Positions 39,491 through 48,863 of a stretch of DNA of 64,000 bases are shown here, in pieces. Origin of the DNA: Flavobacteriaceae bacterium (GTDB lineage Bacteria > Bacteroidota > Bacteroidia > Flavobacteriales > Flavobacteriaceae); the NCBI GenBank assembly GCA_013003555.1, contig JABDIV010000069.1, forward strand, positions 62,001-126,000. Reading direction: 5' to 3'. A program made the translations under genes and the position numbers. The first letter of the stretch is position 1. The number at the start of each line of letters is the position of its first letter. The notes beneath the pieces were generated by a model. That model did not search any database, had not been told where the DNA came from, and was given only the letters and a program-made list of their open reading frames with translations.

Positions 39491-40875
39491 TCTTCTCTTT
39501 TTATATATTCCAGAGCTGTGTCTTTGCCATCTAAATAATCGATGAACGACAATGGGACCAAAGCATCAGGCTGAACGGACGGAACAGCAACACCATCGAA
39601 AATAGTGATCCAAAAACACTTTTTCCAGTCGTCACATCCATTTTGCCAGTCGTGATAAGCTGTCCATATATGGACTTTAATTTCTGAATTTGGCAGGGTG
39701 AGCGGTAACCCGCCATCAGCCCAAAATTGAAGATTATCACCGACGGGTTCCCCGATGATTACCGCCTTTTCTTTCAATTGATCTTCGGCATAAGCTACGG
39801 TTAACAGTCCAGCAGAAAAGGTGCCATTACCAGTAATTACATAAAGCTTTTGCCCGGTTGTCAATTCAGTTTTCACGGCATTGATAAAGGGTCGAACCAT
39901 ATGATAATCACCTCCAGGGTTGAATCGCAGATCCAAAATCACTTTTTGTAGTTTTTTAAATTCCGGATCCTGGATAACCGATTTGAGATAGGGTTTGACT
40001 TCAGACTCTTCGGTATCCCAATTTTCATTAACCTGAACATACAATTTATCATCGAGGAACAGGTGATTAACATTTCTATCGAGATGCATCAATGGCAGGC
40101 TTACGGCGGCGGTTTGAATGCAGTTTTTCCACTCAGAATTTTTATATTCGGGTTTAGGAACTAACCAGCCTTCCGGCGTATATCCGGGGACATCCTTATC
40201 CTCGATACTTGCCGATACTTCCATATCAAAAGTGTTACCGGATAGATCAATACATTGAATTCGCAAGTGATCGGGGCTTGACGCTAATCCGATGGCATGT
40301 AAGATTTCAGGAGACATCAAGAATAACGGACTATTATATTTGAGGTGAGTTTCAGCTCCACCACGGTATGGTTTCAACTTTTCGAGAAGGTCTGCGGGAT
40401 CCTGACCTTCGATTGTTACAACTAGTGCCCCCACCAGATCGTTATATTCCGTTTTAGCCATTACAATGTATAAACCTTCTTTAAACCAGTGAAACCGTAA
40501 TGGAATAGCATTCATTCGTTTTGCCCGCCCGGCGGCACTAACATTGGTGTGCGCATTGTCGGCAAGGGCGACAAGCTTTGCGATTTCCATTTCAAACACA
40601 GCCAGGCTCACAGGTAAACGGTCTTTAAGATCTTCTATACCGTTTAAGAAATCCTCAACTTTTTTATCCGTATCCCAACTACGATCTAATTCGGGGTAAA
40701 GGCTGAGATAATCAAGATCCTGAAGCTGTGCCTCTGCCAAGTCCTTTGGAGGTTGATATGATACCTCAGGGGCTGAAACGACGAACCGATTATAGAAAAC
40801 AAACCCAAAAGCCAACAAAATGATTATGGTAAAACCGATTGTCCATAAAATTCGTTTAATCCATTTTTTTCTCAT
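39487..40875 (-). CDS. S41-like peptidase
   Basis: VILDLRFNPGGDYHMVRPFINAV; LYVITGNGTFSAGLLTVAYAEDQLKEKAVIIGEPVGD. Confidence 0.82.
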   Translation of the reverse strand: MRKKWIKRILWTIGFTIIILLAFGFVFYNRFVVSAPEVSYQPPKDLAEAQLQDLDYLSLYPELDRSWDTDKKVEDFLNGIEDLKDRLPVSLAVFEMEIAKLVALADNAHTNVSAAGRAKRMNAIPLRFHWFKEGLYIVMAKTEYNDLVGALVVTIEGQDPADLLEKLKPYRGGAETHLKYNSPLFLMSPEILHAIGLASSPDHLRIQCIDLSGNTFDMEVSASIEDKDVPGYTPEGWLVPKPEYKNSEWKNCIQTAAVSLPLMHLDRNVNHLFLDDKLYVQVNENWDTEESEVKPYLKSVIQDPEFKKLQKVILDLRFNPGGDYHMVRPFINAVKTELTTGQKLYVITGNGTFSAGLLTVAYAEDQLKEKAVIIGEPVGDNLQFWADGGLPLTLPNSEIKVHIWTAYHDWQNGCDDWKKCFWITIFDGVAVPSVQPDALVPLSFIDYLDGKDTALEYIKREE

Positions 40876-40912
40876 AAGTTTTTTAGTTGATTAATGCCAC
40901 CAAAAAAGATGA

Positions 40913-41194
40913 ATGATATTCAATAAAAATACAATAAAAAAACCCCTTTGTACATTGAACCAAATACCAGTTCGCATCATAACGCTAATGGTAAAATGGC
41001 CAGATCCGAAAACAAAGGCCTGGGTTGGTGATCCAATCGGCATCATAACGTTACAACCTGTTGAGAGTGACTATGATCTTAATCAATCTAGGCTTGATGC
41101 CGTATTTGAAATCTACAAACTCAAAAATACCGAGCCAATCAAGACGATCCCGATTATAACCGGATATTTATTTGATTTCAAGATGATGGAATAA
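40913..41194 (+). CDS. possible small hypothetical protein
   Basis: 93 aa ORF alone in the 40876-41331 intergenic gap; composition from MVKWPDPKTKAWVGDPIG onward looks coding, but no recognised domain. Confidence 0.3.
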   Translation: MIFNKNTIKKPLCTLNQIPVRIITLMVKWPDPKTKAWVGDPIGIITLQPVESDYDLNQSRLDAVFEIYKLKNTEPIKTIPIITGYLFDFKMME

Positions 41195-41331
41195 CTTCAA
41201 TCTTAATAAGCGTTTAGAATGAAACCCGTCACATTTTTTCATTTTATCAATTAGGAATATTGGATTATTAATTTCAATAATTTTTAATTTAAATGTATCT
41301 TCCACCGAAATTAATCTAGTCAATTTTAATC

Positions 41332-42885
41332 ATGATTTTTAGGGTTGTTGATACATGGCAAACTTTTATTTTGGTCCTCATATTGTCGGTCATTCTTTTT
41401 AGCTGCAGCGATTCGGGTATCGATTACAAAATTACGACCAAAGTTAATCCTAACAGGATTGCTCCCTTAACCGCGGAATTAACCATCACTTCGGAAATTC
41501 CATGCAGAGCAACCGTTAAGGTTCTCGGCGCTCAGCCTCTTGAACAGATAATAACCCAGTCATCTGACAGTCTTGTTGTGCCTGTTTTAGGCCTTTATCC
41601 CAATTCGGAGAATAAAGTCCTTGTTACTTTGGAACATGCCGGTGGTCAATTAACCGATACGGTTTCAATAAAGACAAATCCATTACCACGCTGGTTTCCT
41701 ACAATAAAGATCAATACATTAGATCGCGAGGCGATGGAACCAGGGCTTCATGGTTGTGATATGCATTTTGCCAATAACGGTGTTTTTAGGTCCATGCCGT
41801 TCATTTTTGATGATGCAGGCCAGGTGCGTTGGTATTTGGATCTTGGTTTCCACGGAAAAATGGTCAGTCCGTTTCAACGAGCACAAAACGGTAACATTCT
41901 TATGGTAGGCCGTCATTCGATCTATGAAATTAACATGCTTGGTAAAATTGTGAAGCAAACTCAAATCGACAAGAATTATGGGATGCATCATGATGTCCTC
42001 GAATTACCGGACGGTAATTTGCTGGCTTGCGTAGGAAAGCGTGACGCTTATATCGATTTAAATGGTGAACAGGTCTTATCTGATAGCGATTTTATCATGC
42101 ATTATGATCGAAAATCAGAACAAATCACAAAAGAATGGGATCTAGGAAAAAACCTTGATGTTGATCGGGCCGATTTAAACTTTTTTCGTCCGGGTGACTG
42201 GCTTCATATGAATGGACTTGTCTTCGACTCTAAAGATGGTTCCATTATCGTTTCGGCCAAGAATCAGGGCTTAATTAAATTGAGTTCTGATGATAAGTTG
42301 CAATGGATACTCTCTCCTAAAAATAATTGGGGACGATCGGGACGTCGGGGTGATGGATTTGATACGAATCCTTTTTTGTTGACCGCCATAGACTCTAATG
42401 GAAATCCTTATCAGTCTGCCATTCAAAATGGAATGGAAAGTGCGTCTGATTTCGATTTTCCATGGGGACCACATGCCCCAAAATTTTTACCCAACGGCAA
42501 TTTACTTGTTTTCGACAATGGGACCTATCGGAATTTTAACCATTCAAATAATTATTCACGTGCGGTAGAGTATGAGATTGACGAGTCGGCCATGACGGTA
42601 AGGCAAGTCTGGCAATACGGGAAAGAGCGCGCAGAAGATTTCTTTTCATCAATTGTTAGCGACGTTGATTATTTACCCGAAACAGGCAATATATTAATCA
42701 CCTCGGGCTATCTTCACCCTAAGACTACCCATTCCGGTAAAATAGTTGAAGTCGATAAATCGACGAATGAAGAGGTCTTTGAGGCCACCCTTTTCTTCAA
42801 AACATTGAATGGTGATAAAACTGTTGCAGGATGGGGACAGACCGATATACTTTATCGCTCACAGCGAATGCCTTTAATCAACTAA
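41332..42885 (+). CDS. aryl-sulfate sulfotransferase (ASST-like), lipoprotein
   Basis: Lipobox LFSC; LHGCDMHFANNG, NYGMHHDVLELPDGNLLA, DWLHMNGLVFDSKDGSIIVSAKNQGLIKL, WGPHAPKFLPNGNLLVFDNG. Confidence 0.85.
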   Translation: MIFRVVDTWQTFILVLILSVILFSCSDSGIDYKITTKVNPNRIAPLTAELTITSEIPCRATVKVLGAQPLEQIITQSSDSLVVPVLGLYPNSENKVLVTLEHAGGQLTDTVSIKTNPLPRWFPTIKINTLDREAMEPGLHGCDMHFANNGVFRSMPFIFDDAGQVRWYLDLGFHGKMVSPFQRAQNGNILMVGRHSIYEINMLGKIVKQTQIDKNYGMHHDVLELPDGNLLACVGKRDAYIDLNGEQVLSDSDFIMHYDRKSEQITKEWDLGKNLDVDRADLNFFRPGDWLHMNGLVFDSKDGSIIVSAKNQGLIKLSSDDKLQWILSPKNNWGRSGRRGDGFDTNPFLLTAIDSNGNPYQSAIQNGMESASDFDFPWGPHAPKFLPNGNLLVFDNGTYRNFNHSNNYSRAVEYEIDESAMTVRQVWQYGKERAEDFFSSIVSDVDYLPETGNILITSGYLHPKTTHSGKIVEVDKSTNEEVFEATLFFKTLNGDKTVAGWGQTDILYRSQRMPLIN

Positions 42886-42901
42886 ACTAAGTTCCTTACT
42901 T

Positions 42902-43762
42902 CTAACTAAAAAAGCTGGCATAGTCCTTTGTAAATTGATGAATTGACCTTGGTTCGCAACCGGTTATCTTTTTAAAGTCATCTGTAGGTTTATCATTTGA
43001 TTTAGCCCAGGTTTTGCTCATTTGAGTCAGGTCATCAGCCAGCCAATCAGGAAGTCCTGCAGCTTTCATCCCATGATTATGTGCCTCTGAAGGCACCTTG
43101 ATGTAGTTAATAATTCGATTAGTAGTCTCGGATAGTGATTTTGCAACATCGGAATATCCTATGGAAGAGGGACCAGTAATTACATAAGTACCATTATTGA
43201 AATTGTTATTGATAAGACAATGATAAGAAGCCAAAGCAACGTCACGGGCATCCACCATTGGAATCTGTCCATCTCCAATAGATTCGTAAAACACATCTTG
43301 TTCCTTAATGGTGGGAAGACTCATTAGCATGTTTTGCATGAAGGAATGTGGGCGTAATATCACATATTCCAATCCGCTGTTTTTTAAATGATCTTCTATT
43401 TGTCCGTGCCAATCGGCCAGATGAACAGGTGAACCGGTTTCTGCGACTACAGCCGAAATCTTAACTATCTTTTTTACACCTACTGAATTGGCATGATCAA
43501 TGAGTCCGTTTTGGTGATCAATATTTTCAGGAGATGCTCCGGTTAATAAAAAAATGGTATCAAAGTCTGTCAATACATTACTGATTCTATCCCAATCGCC
43601 AAGAGTTCCCTTTACAGTTGAAATCCCAGATTTTTCCAATTCTTTAGCCTTTTCCGAATTTCTCACAAGTGCCTTAAACTCAACTTGATTTTTGTTCAAA
43701 ATATTCAAAAGTTCGCGTCCTGTTGTACCAGTGCCTCCGATAACAAGTATTTTATTATTCAT
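42902..43762 (-). CDS. NmrA-like SDR family oxidoreductase
   Basis: ILVIGGTGTTGRELLNIL; start placed at MNNKILV, listed ORF runs to 43780. Confidence 0.9.
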   Translation of the reverse strand: MNNKILVIGGTGTTGRELLNILNKNQVEFKALVRNSEKAKELEKSGISTVKGTLGDWDRISNVLTDFDTIFLLTGASPENIDHQNGLIDHANSVGVKKIVKISAVVAETGSPVHLADWHGQIEDHLKNSGLEYVILRPHSFMQNMLMSLPTIKEQDVFYESIGDGQIPMVDARDVALASYHCLINNNFNNGTYVITGPSSIGYSDVAKSLSETTNRIINYIKVPSEAHNHGMKAAGLPDWLADDLTQMSKTWAKSNDKPTDDFKKITGCEPRSIHQFTKDYASFFS

Positions 43763-43840
43763 TACAAAGTAAATTTTCAATCAATTGATCATTTAAATTT
43801 ACTGAAATATTTTAAAAAATGTTTTTGGATATATATGTTT

Positions 43841-45541
43841 TCAGGCTGTTTTAACGCTACTGGCTTTTGAAAGATCCAATTCTTTAATGCTGATCTCACG
43901 CATTTCAACCTTCCTGATTTTTCTGGTCACTGTCATCGGGAAACTATCGGTAAATTTGAAATAAGTTGGGATTTTGAAATGAGCGATATTGCCCTTGCAG
44001 AAGGTTCTCAATTCATCTTCGGAAGCCTGTTCACCCTCCTTGAATTGAATCCAGGCCATTACTACTTCCCCATATTTAATATCGGGTACGCCAATAACCT
44101 GAACTTGAACTATTTTTGGATGCGTAAACAAAAATTCCTCAATTTCTTTCGGGTAGATATTTTCGCCACCGCGTATTATCATGTCTTTAATCCGTCCAAC
44201 GATTTTTATATACCCTTCTTCGTCCATGGTTGCAAGGTCCTCAGAATGCATCCATCCGGTTCGGTCAATAGCCTGACGAGTTTGCTCTTCATCATTCCAA
44301 TACCCGAGCATAACGCTATAACCGCGCATGCAAAGTTCACCGCGTTCTCCGAGGGGAACAATTAATCCGGTTTCAGGATCGATTATCTTAATTTCAACAT
44401 GTGGATGAATTTGACCTACCGTTGCGACTTGCTTATCAAGCGGTGTTCCTATTTTGGTTTGTGTGACCACCGGGCTGGTCTCGGTCATTCCATAACCGAC
44501 CTGAACATCGGTCATATGCATTACCGATTGAACTTTTTTCATAACCTCAATAGGGCAGGGCGATCCCGCCATAACTCCAGTTCGCAAGCTGCTAAGATCG
44601 AATTTATCGAAATCGGGATGTTCCAATTCGGCGATAAACATGGTTGGCACCCCATAAAGAACTGTTCCCTTTTCCGCTTCGACAGTTTCAAGAACAGCGA
44701 GAGGATCATATCCCGGGCTCGGATAAATCATGGTAGCCCCATGGGTCATACAACTTAAATTACCCAATACCATCCCGAAACAGTGATACAAAGGTACCGG
44801 GATCACAACACGTTCTTTATCCGAAAAATTCATTCGGCCTGCCGTAAAAATCGAATTGTTCAATATATTATGATGACTTAAGGTAGCACCTTTTGGGTGT
44901 CCTGTCGTTCCGCTGGTATATTGAATATTGATAGGGTCATCAAAGCATAACGTTTCAGCCCGTAATTCCAACTCCTTTGGTTGGATTTCCTCCGACCGAT
45001 CTAAGAATAGTTTCCATGATAGCATTCCTGCTGGAGGATTATCCGACAAGCTTACTACAATTTTCAGATTCGGGAGTTTTTCAGCTTTAAGGTTACCTAT
45101 TTGATCGGTTGACAGTTCCGGTGCTAAACTCATGACCATGTCATGATAATTCGAGTATTTAAACTGGTCCTCGATAACGATCATTACACAGCCTGATTGA
45201 TTTAATGCGTAATTCAATTCATTAACCCTGTAAGAGGGATTGATATTGACAAGAATAGCACCTACTTTGGCACATGCAAATTGAATAACGGTCCATTCAG
45301 ATCGATTTGATGACCAGATGCCCACGCGATCCCCTTTTTTAATATTGACCGATAAAAGGGCTCGTGCGCATTTGTTTACCTGATCACTAAGTTCAGCATA
45401 GGTCCAGCGAATATTTTGATGACGTACAACCAAAGCTTCATTTTTGTGATATCGCTTCACGGTCTCATCAAATTTCTCACCGATAGTAAGCCCGATCAAC
45501 GGCTCTTTACTTATGCCACAGGTATAACTTTTAGACACCAT
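43841..45541 (-). CDS. AMP-binding acyl-CoA synthetase
   Basis: [68 protein letters not shown]. Confidence 0.94.
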   Translation of the reverse strand: MVSKSYTCGISKEPLIGLTIGEKFDETVKRYHKNEALVVRHQNIRWTYAELSDQVNKCARALLSVNIKKGDRVGIWSSNRSEWTVIQFACAKVGAILVNINPSYRVNELNYALNQSGCVMIVIEDQFKYSNYHDMVMSLAPELSTDQIGNLKAEKLPNLKIVVSLSDNPPAGMLSWKLFLDRSEEIQPKELELRAETLCFDDPINIQYTSGTTGHPKGATLSHHNILNNSIFTAGRMNFSDKERVVIPVPLYHCFGMVLGNLSCMTHGATMIYPSPGYDPLAVLETVEAEKGTVLYGVPTMFIAELEHPDFDKFDLSSLRTGVMAGSPCPIEVMKKVQSVMHMTDVQVGYGMTETSPVVTQTKIGTPLDKQVATVGQIHPHVEIKIIDPETGLIVPLGERGELCMRGYSVMLGYWNDEEQTRQAIDRTGWMHSEDLATMDEEGYIKIVGRIKDMIIRGGENIYPKEIEEFLFTHPKIVQVQVIGVPDIKYGEVVMAWIQFKEGEQASEDELRTFCKGNIAHFKIPTYFKFTDSFPMTVTRKIRKVEMREISIKELDLSKASSVKTA

Positions 45542-45706
45542 ATCATTATGTTTAGGGTTACTGTTAAGTTCGATAAATTAACAAGACGAAATTATAGAAA
45601 ACCTCTTGTGAATTCTATGATATTAGTCAGGCTTAAACTAAAGAGAATTACCGATAAAGCGTTTAACTATGACCATTTTCAGAAAAGAAAATTGCCGATG
45701 ATAAAT

Positions 45707-47305
45707 TTAATCCGATACTATAAATTGAGGCGCATTCCGATGCTTCGTTCCCTGTTCATAACTGTAGGCGATTTCAAGGAGAACCGGCTCACTCCATGCA
45801 CGGCCGAAAAAAGATATTCCTACCGGAAGGTTATCAATAAAGCCCATTGGGACTGTAATATTTGGGTATCCCGCCCGCGCCGCAGGTGAAGAACTACCCA
45901 CGTGAAAACTATCGCCATTCACAAGGTCGGTTTTCCATGCTGGCCCACCTGTAGGTGCTATTATTGCGTCAAGGTTTAGTTCATTCATAACCCGATCTAT
46001 GCCGTCTTGCTGACTTCCTGTCGTGAGCGAAACAAGGGCATCTAAATACTCCTGTGAGCTCAAGGCTTCCTTTTCATTTGCCATTTCGAGATAACGTTGA
46101 TCGTAATATCGCAGCTCAATGGAGTCTGACTGATTAAAAGCGATTAATTCATCGATGGATTTGATCGGGGCTTCGGGCCCAAGTCTTTTAAAATAGGAAT
46201 TAAGACCATCTTTATATTCAAACAGCATCACCTGGAAAGACGGGCTTCCCATGTTTTTTAAGGTGATATTATCGATCTCGATGACTTCAGCGCCTTGCTT
46301 TTTGATGTGATCAACGGCCTGATAAAAAAGCGAATCTACCTTATAGTGCCTTCCAACTGGTCGTTTATAGAGAGCAATGCGTTTACCTTTAAGTCCGTTA
46401 TCATTTAAAAACTGCGTATAATCACTTACGAATTTATCTCTACTTCCAAGGGTTTTCTCGTCTGAATTATCCAGGCCTGTAAGAACACTAAGGCAGATAG
46501 CAGCGTCAGTCACCGTTCGGGCCATAGGTCCTGCTGTGTCCTGGGTATAGGAAATGGGTATTATGCCGCTACGGCTTATCAAGCCCACTGTTGGTTTGAT
46601 CCCGACTACACCGTTATTATTAGCCGGACAAACAATTGATCCATTGGTTTCAGTACCGATAGCGATCATGCATAAATTAGCAGAAACTGCTACACCTGAC
46701 CCCGAACTTGAGCCACAAGGATTCCGATCAAGAACGTATGGGTTTTTGGTTTGTCCGTTTATACCACTCCAGCCACTTGAAGACAGTTCTCCTCTGAAGT
46801 TCGCCCATTCACTCAAATTGGCCTTACCTAATATAACAGCACCTGCCTCTCTTAATTTCCGTGCCACCCAACTATCATCTGGGGGAAATGAATTTGCAAG
46901 TGCTCTCGAGCCAGCTGTTGTTGGCATTTTATCATGGGTATCGATATTGTCCTTCAATAAAACAGGAATGCCATGCATTGGACCACGTATTCTCCCATTT
47001 TTTAATTCTTCATCAAGGGTTCGTGCGATAGCCAGAGCATCGGGATTTACGGTTATTACTGAATTTAATTGAGGACCGTCCTTATCGATAAATTCTATGC
47101 GTTCAAGATAGGCTTGAACCAGATCCTGAATCGTGAAATCTCCATTATTTAATCCTTTTTGAATTTGAGGAATCGTTGCTTCGAGAAATTCAAAATCATT
47201 ACTATCAACCTCTGGTTTTTGAGAAGGCCTGTCTTTGCAGGCATATAAGGTTGAAAAAATAAAAAGAATAGCGATGAAGTTTTTCTTTCTAAGGTGAATA
47301 AACAT
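45707..47305 (-). CDS. amidase signature family enzyme, lipoprotein
   Basis: Lipobox STLYAC; LLKDNIDT (Lys), NPCGSSSGSGVAVSANLC, ETNGSIVCPANNNGVVGIKPTVGLISRSGIIPIS. Confidence 0.93.
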   Translation of the reverse strand: MFIHLRKKNFIAILFIFSTLYACKDRPSQKPEVDSNDFEFLEATIPQIQKGLNNGDFTIQDLVQAYLERIEFIDKDGPQLNSVITVNPDALAIARTLDEELKNGRIRGPMHGIPVLLKDNIDTHDKMPTTAGSRALANSFPPDDSWVARKLREAGAVILGKANLSEWANFRGELSSSGWSGINGQTKNPYVLDRNPCGSSSGSGVAVSANLCMIAIGTETNGSIVCPANNNGVVGIKPTVGLISRSGIIPISYTQDTAGPMARTVTDAAICLSVLTGLDNSDEKTLGSRDKFVSDYTQFLNDNGLKGKRIALYKRPVGRHYKVDSLFYQAVDHIKKQGAEVIEIDNITLKNMGSPSFQVMLFEYKDGLNSYFKRLGPEAPIKSIDELIAFNQSDSIELRYYDQRYLEMANEKEALSSQEYLDALVSLTTGSQQDGIDRVMNELNLDAIIAPTGGPAWKTDLVNGDSFHVGSSSPAARAGYPNITVPMGFIDNLPVGISFFGRAWSEPVLLEIAYSYEQGTKHRNAPQFIVSD

Positions 47306-47311
47306 AGCCTG

Positions 47312-47704
47312 TTATTTTGGTTCAATTATTAATACAACAGCAGTGCTGTCTCCAATATTTAGGGCTTCATGCCAGACAACACCTTGGCTGAAATAATGGC
47401 TGCCGCTAAAGAAATCGACCTCACGAATACCCGTAGTATCCTTTAACCTGAATCGACTTCCGTGGAGCGCATAGGCGAAATGTGGCTTATGATAATGTCG
47501 CTCATGACCCTCATTGGGCTCAAAGGTGCATTTTAAGATGCGCATTTTATCATTGTCCTCCATAACTTCGCATATCGACTTATTTTTCCATCCGGCCTCA
47601 AGTGGATCAGGTAGATCATTGGTCTTTCTGCAGCTGAAAATAACAAGTAAAAACAATAAAATTGCCAATCTAAGTTTCCCGGAGAAACTGAAAATCCCAT
47701 TCAT
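47312..47704 (-). CDS. cupin-like lipoprotein
   Basis: Lipobox VIFSC; GHERHYHKPHFAYALHGSRFRL. Confidence 0.78.
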   Translation of the reverse strand: MNGIFSFSGKLRLAILLFLLVIFSCRKTNDLPDPLEAGWKNKSICEVMEDNDKMRILKCTFEPNEGHERHYHKPHFAYALHGSRFRLKDTTGIREVDFFSGSHYFSQGVVWHEALNIGDSTAVVLIIEPK

Positions 47705-47724
47705 TTCGCTATTTCTGTTTCAAT

Positions 47725-48840
47725 TTATAATGTGGCCTTTAATGCATCTGCAAATTTGTGCATATGCGGAATGGTACCCGTACTGATCCTGCACCATTTG
47801 GTAAGTGGTGGAAACGGACGCCCTATTGCCACATCTTTTGCCCTCATTTTAGGGATAAGGTCATTGATGTTTTTACCCGTCTCGAAGAATACAAAATTGG
47901 TGTGTGAGGGTATATATTTTAATCCCAGTTCATTTAGGGTATCATAGATAATTGTTTTAGCTTCATTATTCTTGCGGATGCTCATCGTATAAAATTCATC
48001 ATCATCAAGAGCAGTTGTAGCACCGATAAGAGCCATCATATTTGCTTTGGCCATCACATTTTGACGAATTCGTTCGGCGATGTCGGGCCTTGCAATAAGG
48101 TAACCCACACGAAGTCCGGCCAAACCATAAACCTTAGAGAAGGTGCGTGAAACGATAACATTTTTGCCTGCTTTCACCAAATTAACCATTGATGGATAAT
48201 TTGAATCGGTGATATAATCATAATAGGCCTCATCAGAAAAAACAACTGTTTTCTCAGATACTGTATTACAAAAATCAACAAGATCTTGTTTTGGTATTAA
48301 GGTCCCGGTCGGGTTATTAGGATTACATAAAAAGACAAGAGATGTTTTTTGAGTAACACGTCGTTCCATTTCTTCGAGGTCATGGCCCATTTCACTATTT
48401 AACGGAACACGATTGATGTAGGCCCCGAACTGTTCGGCATAAGTCAAAAGAGACTTGTAAACCGGATCGGCAGCGATAATCTCGCCTCGATTATTGCCAT
48501 AAGTCAATCCTGCAGCTTTAAGACCCTCTGTCGATCCTGCGCACATGACAATATGTTCACGGGTAAGGCCTTCTTTTTTTGCAAGTATTTCTGCCAGTGC
48601 ATTCATTTTCTGATAGGGATAGCGGCAACCCATATCAAAACCGTCGATCATGGCTTGCCTGACTTTTTTAGAGGGACCAAACGGATTTTCGTTAGAATTG
48701 AGTTTAGCAAAATTTGAGATAGACCCAACGATGAATTCTTCATTGTGAGGGTTAGCTAAAACGTCAAAAGGCGTCAATGCTGCTGCAATTCCACCGAGTC
48801 CGCTAAGTTGTAACCATTCTCTTCTGTTTAATGACGCCAT
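47725..48840 (-). CDS. PLP-dependent aminotransferase (HisC-like fold type I) with Tat-like signal
   Basis: NRREWLQLSGLGGIAAALTPFDVLA; LNSNENPFGPS; CNPNNPTGTLIP; SRTFSKVYGLAGLRVGY. Confidence 0.92.
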   Translation of the reverse strand: MASLNRREWLQLSGLGGIAAALTPFDVLANPHNEEFIVGSISNFAKLNSNENPFGPSKKVRQAMIDGFDMGCRYPYQKMNALAEILAKKEGLTREHIVMCAGSTEGLKAAGLTYGNNRGEIIAADPVYKSLLTYAEQFGAYINRVPLNSEMGHDLEEMERRVTQKTSLVFLCNPNNPTGTLIPKQDLVDFCNTVSEKTVVFSDEAYYDYITDSNYPSMVNLVKAGKNVIVSRTFSKVYGLAGLRVGYLIARPDIAERIRQNVMAKANMMALIGATTALDDDEFYTMSIRKNNEAKTIIYDTLNELGLKYIPSHTNFVFFETGKNINDLIPKMRAKDVAIGRPFPPLTKWCRISTGTIPHMHKFADALKATL

Positions 48841-48863
48841 GTTATTATGTTTTAGTTTAATTT

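Noticed and set aside
45416-45889. 157-aa plus-strand ORF
   Set aside because: Overlaps two well-supported minus-strand genes at both ends; composition is not protein-like.
46554-47072. 172-aa plus-strand ORF
   Set aside because: Fully antisense to the amidase gene.
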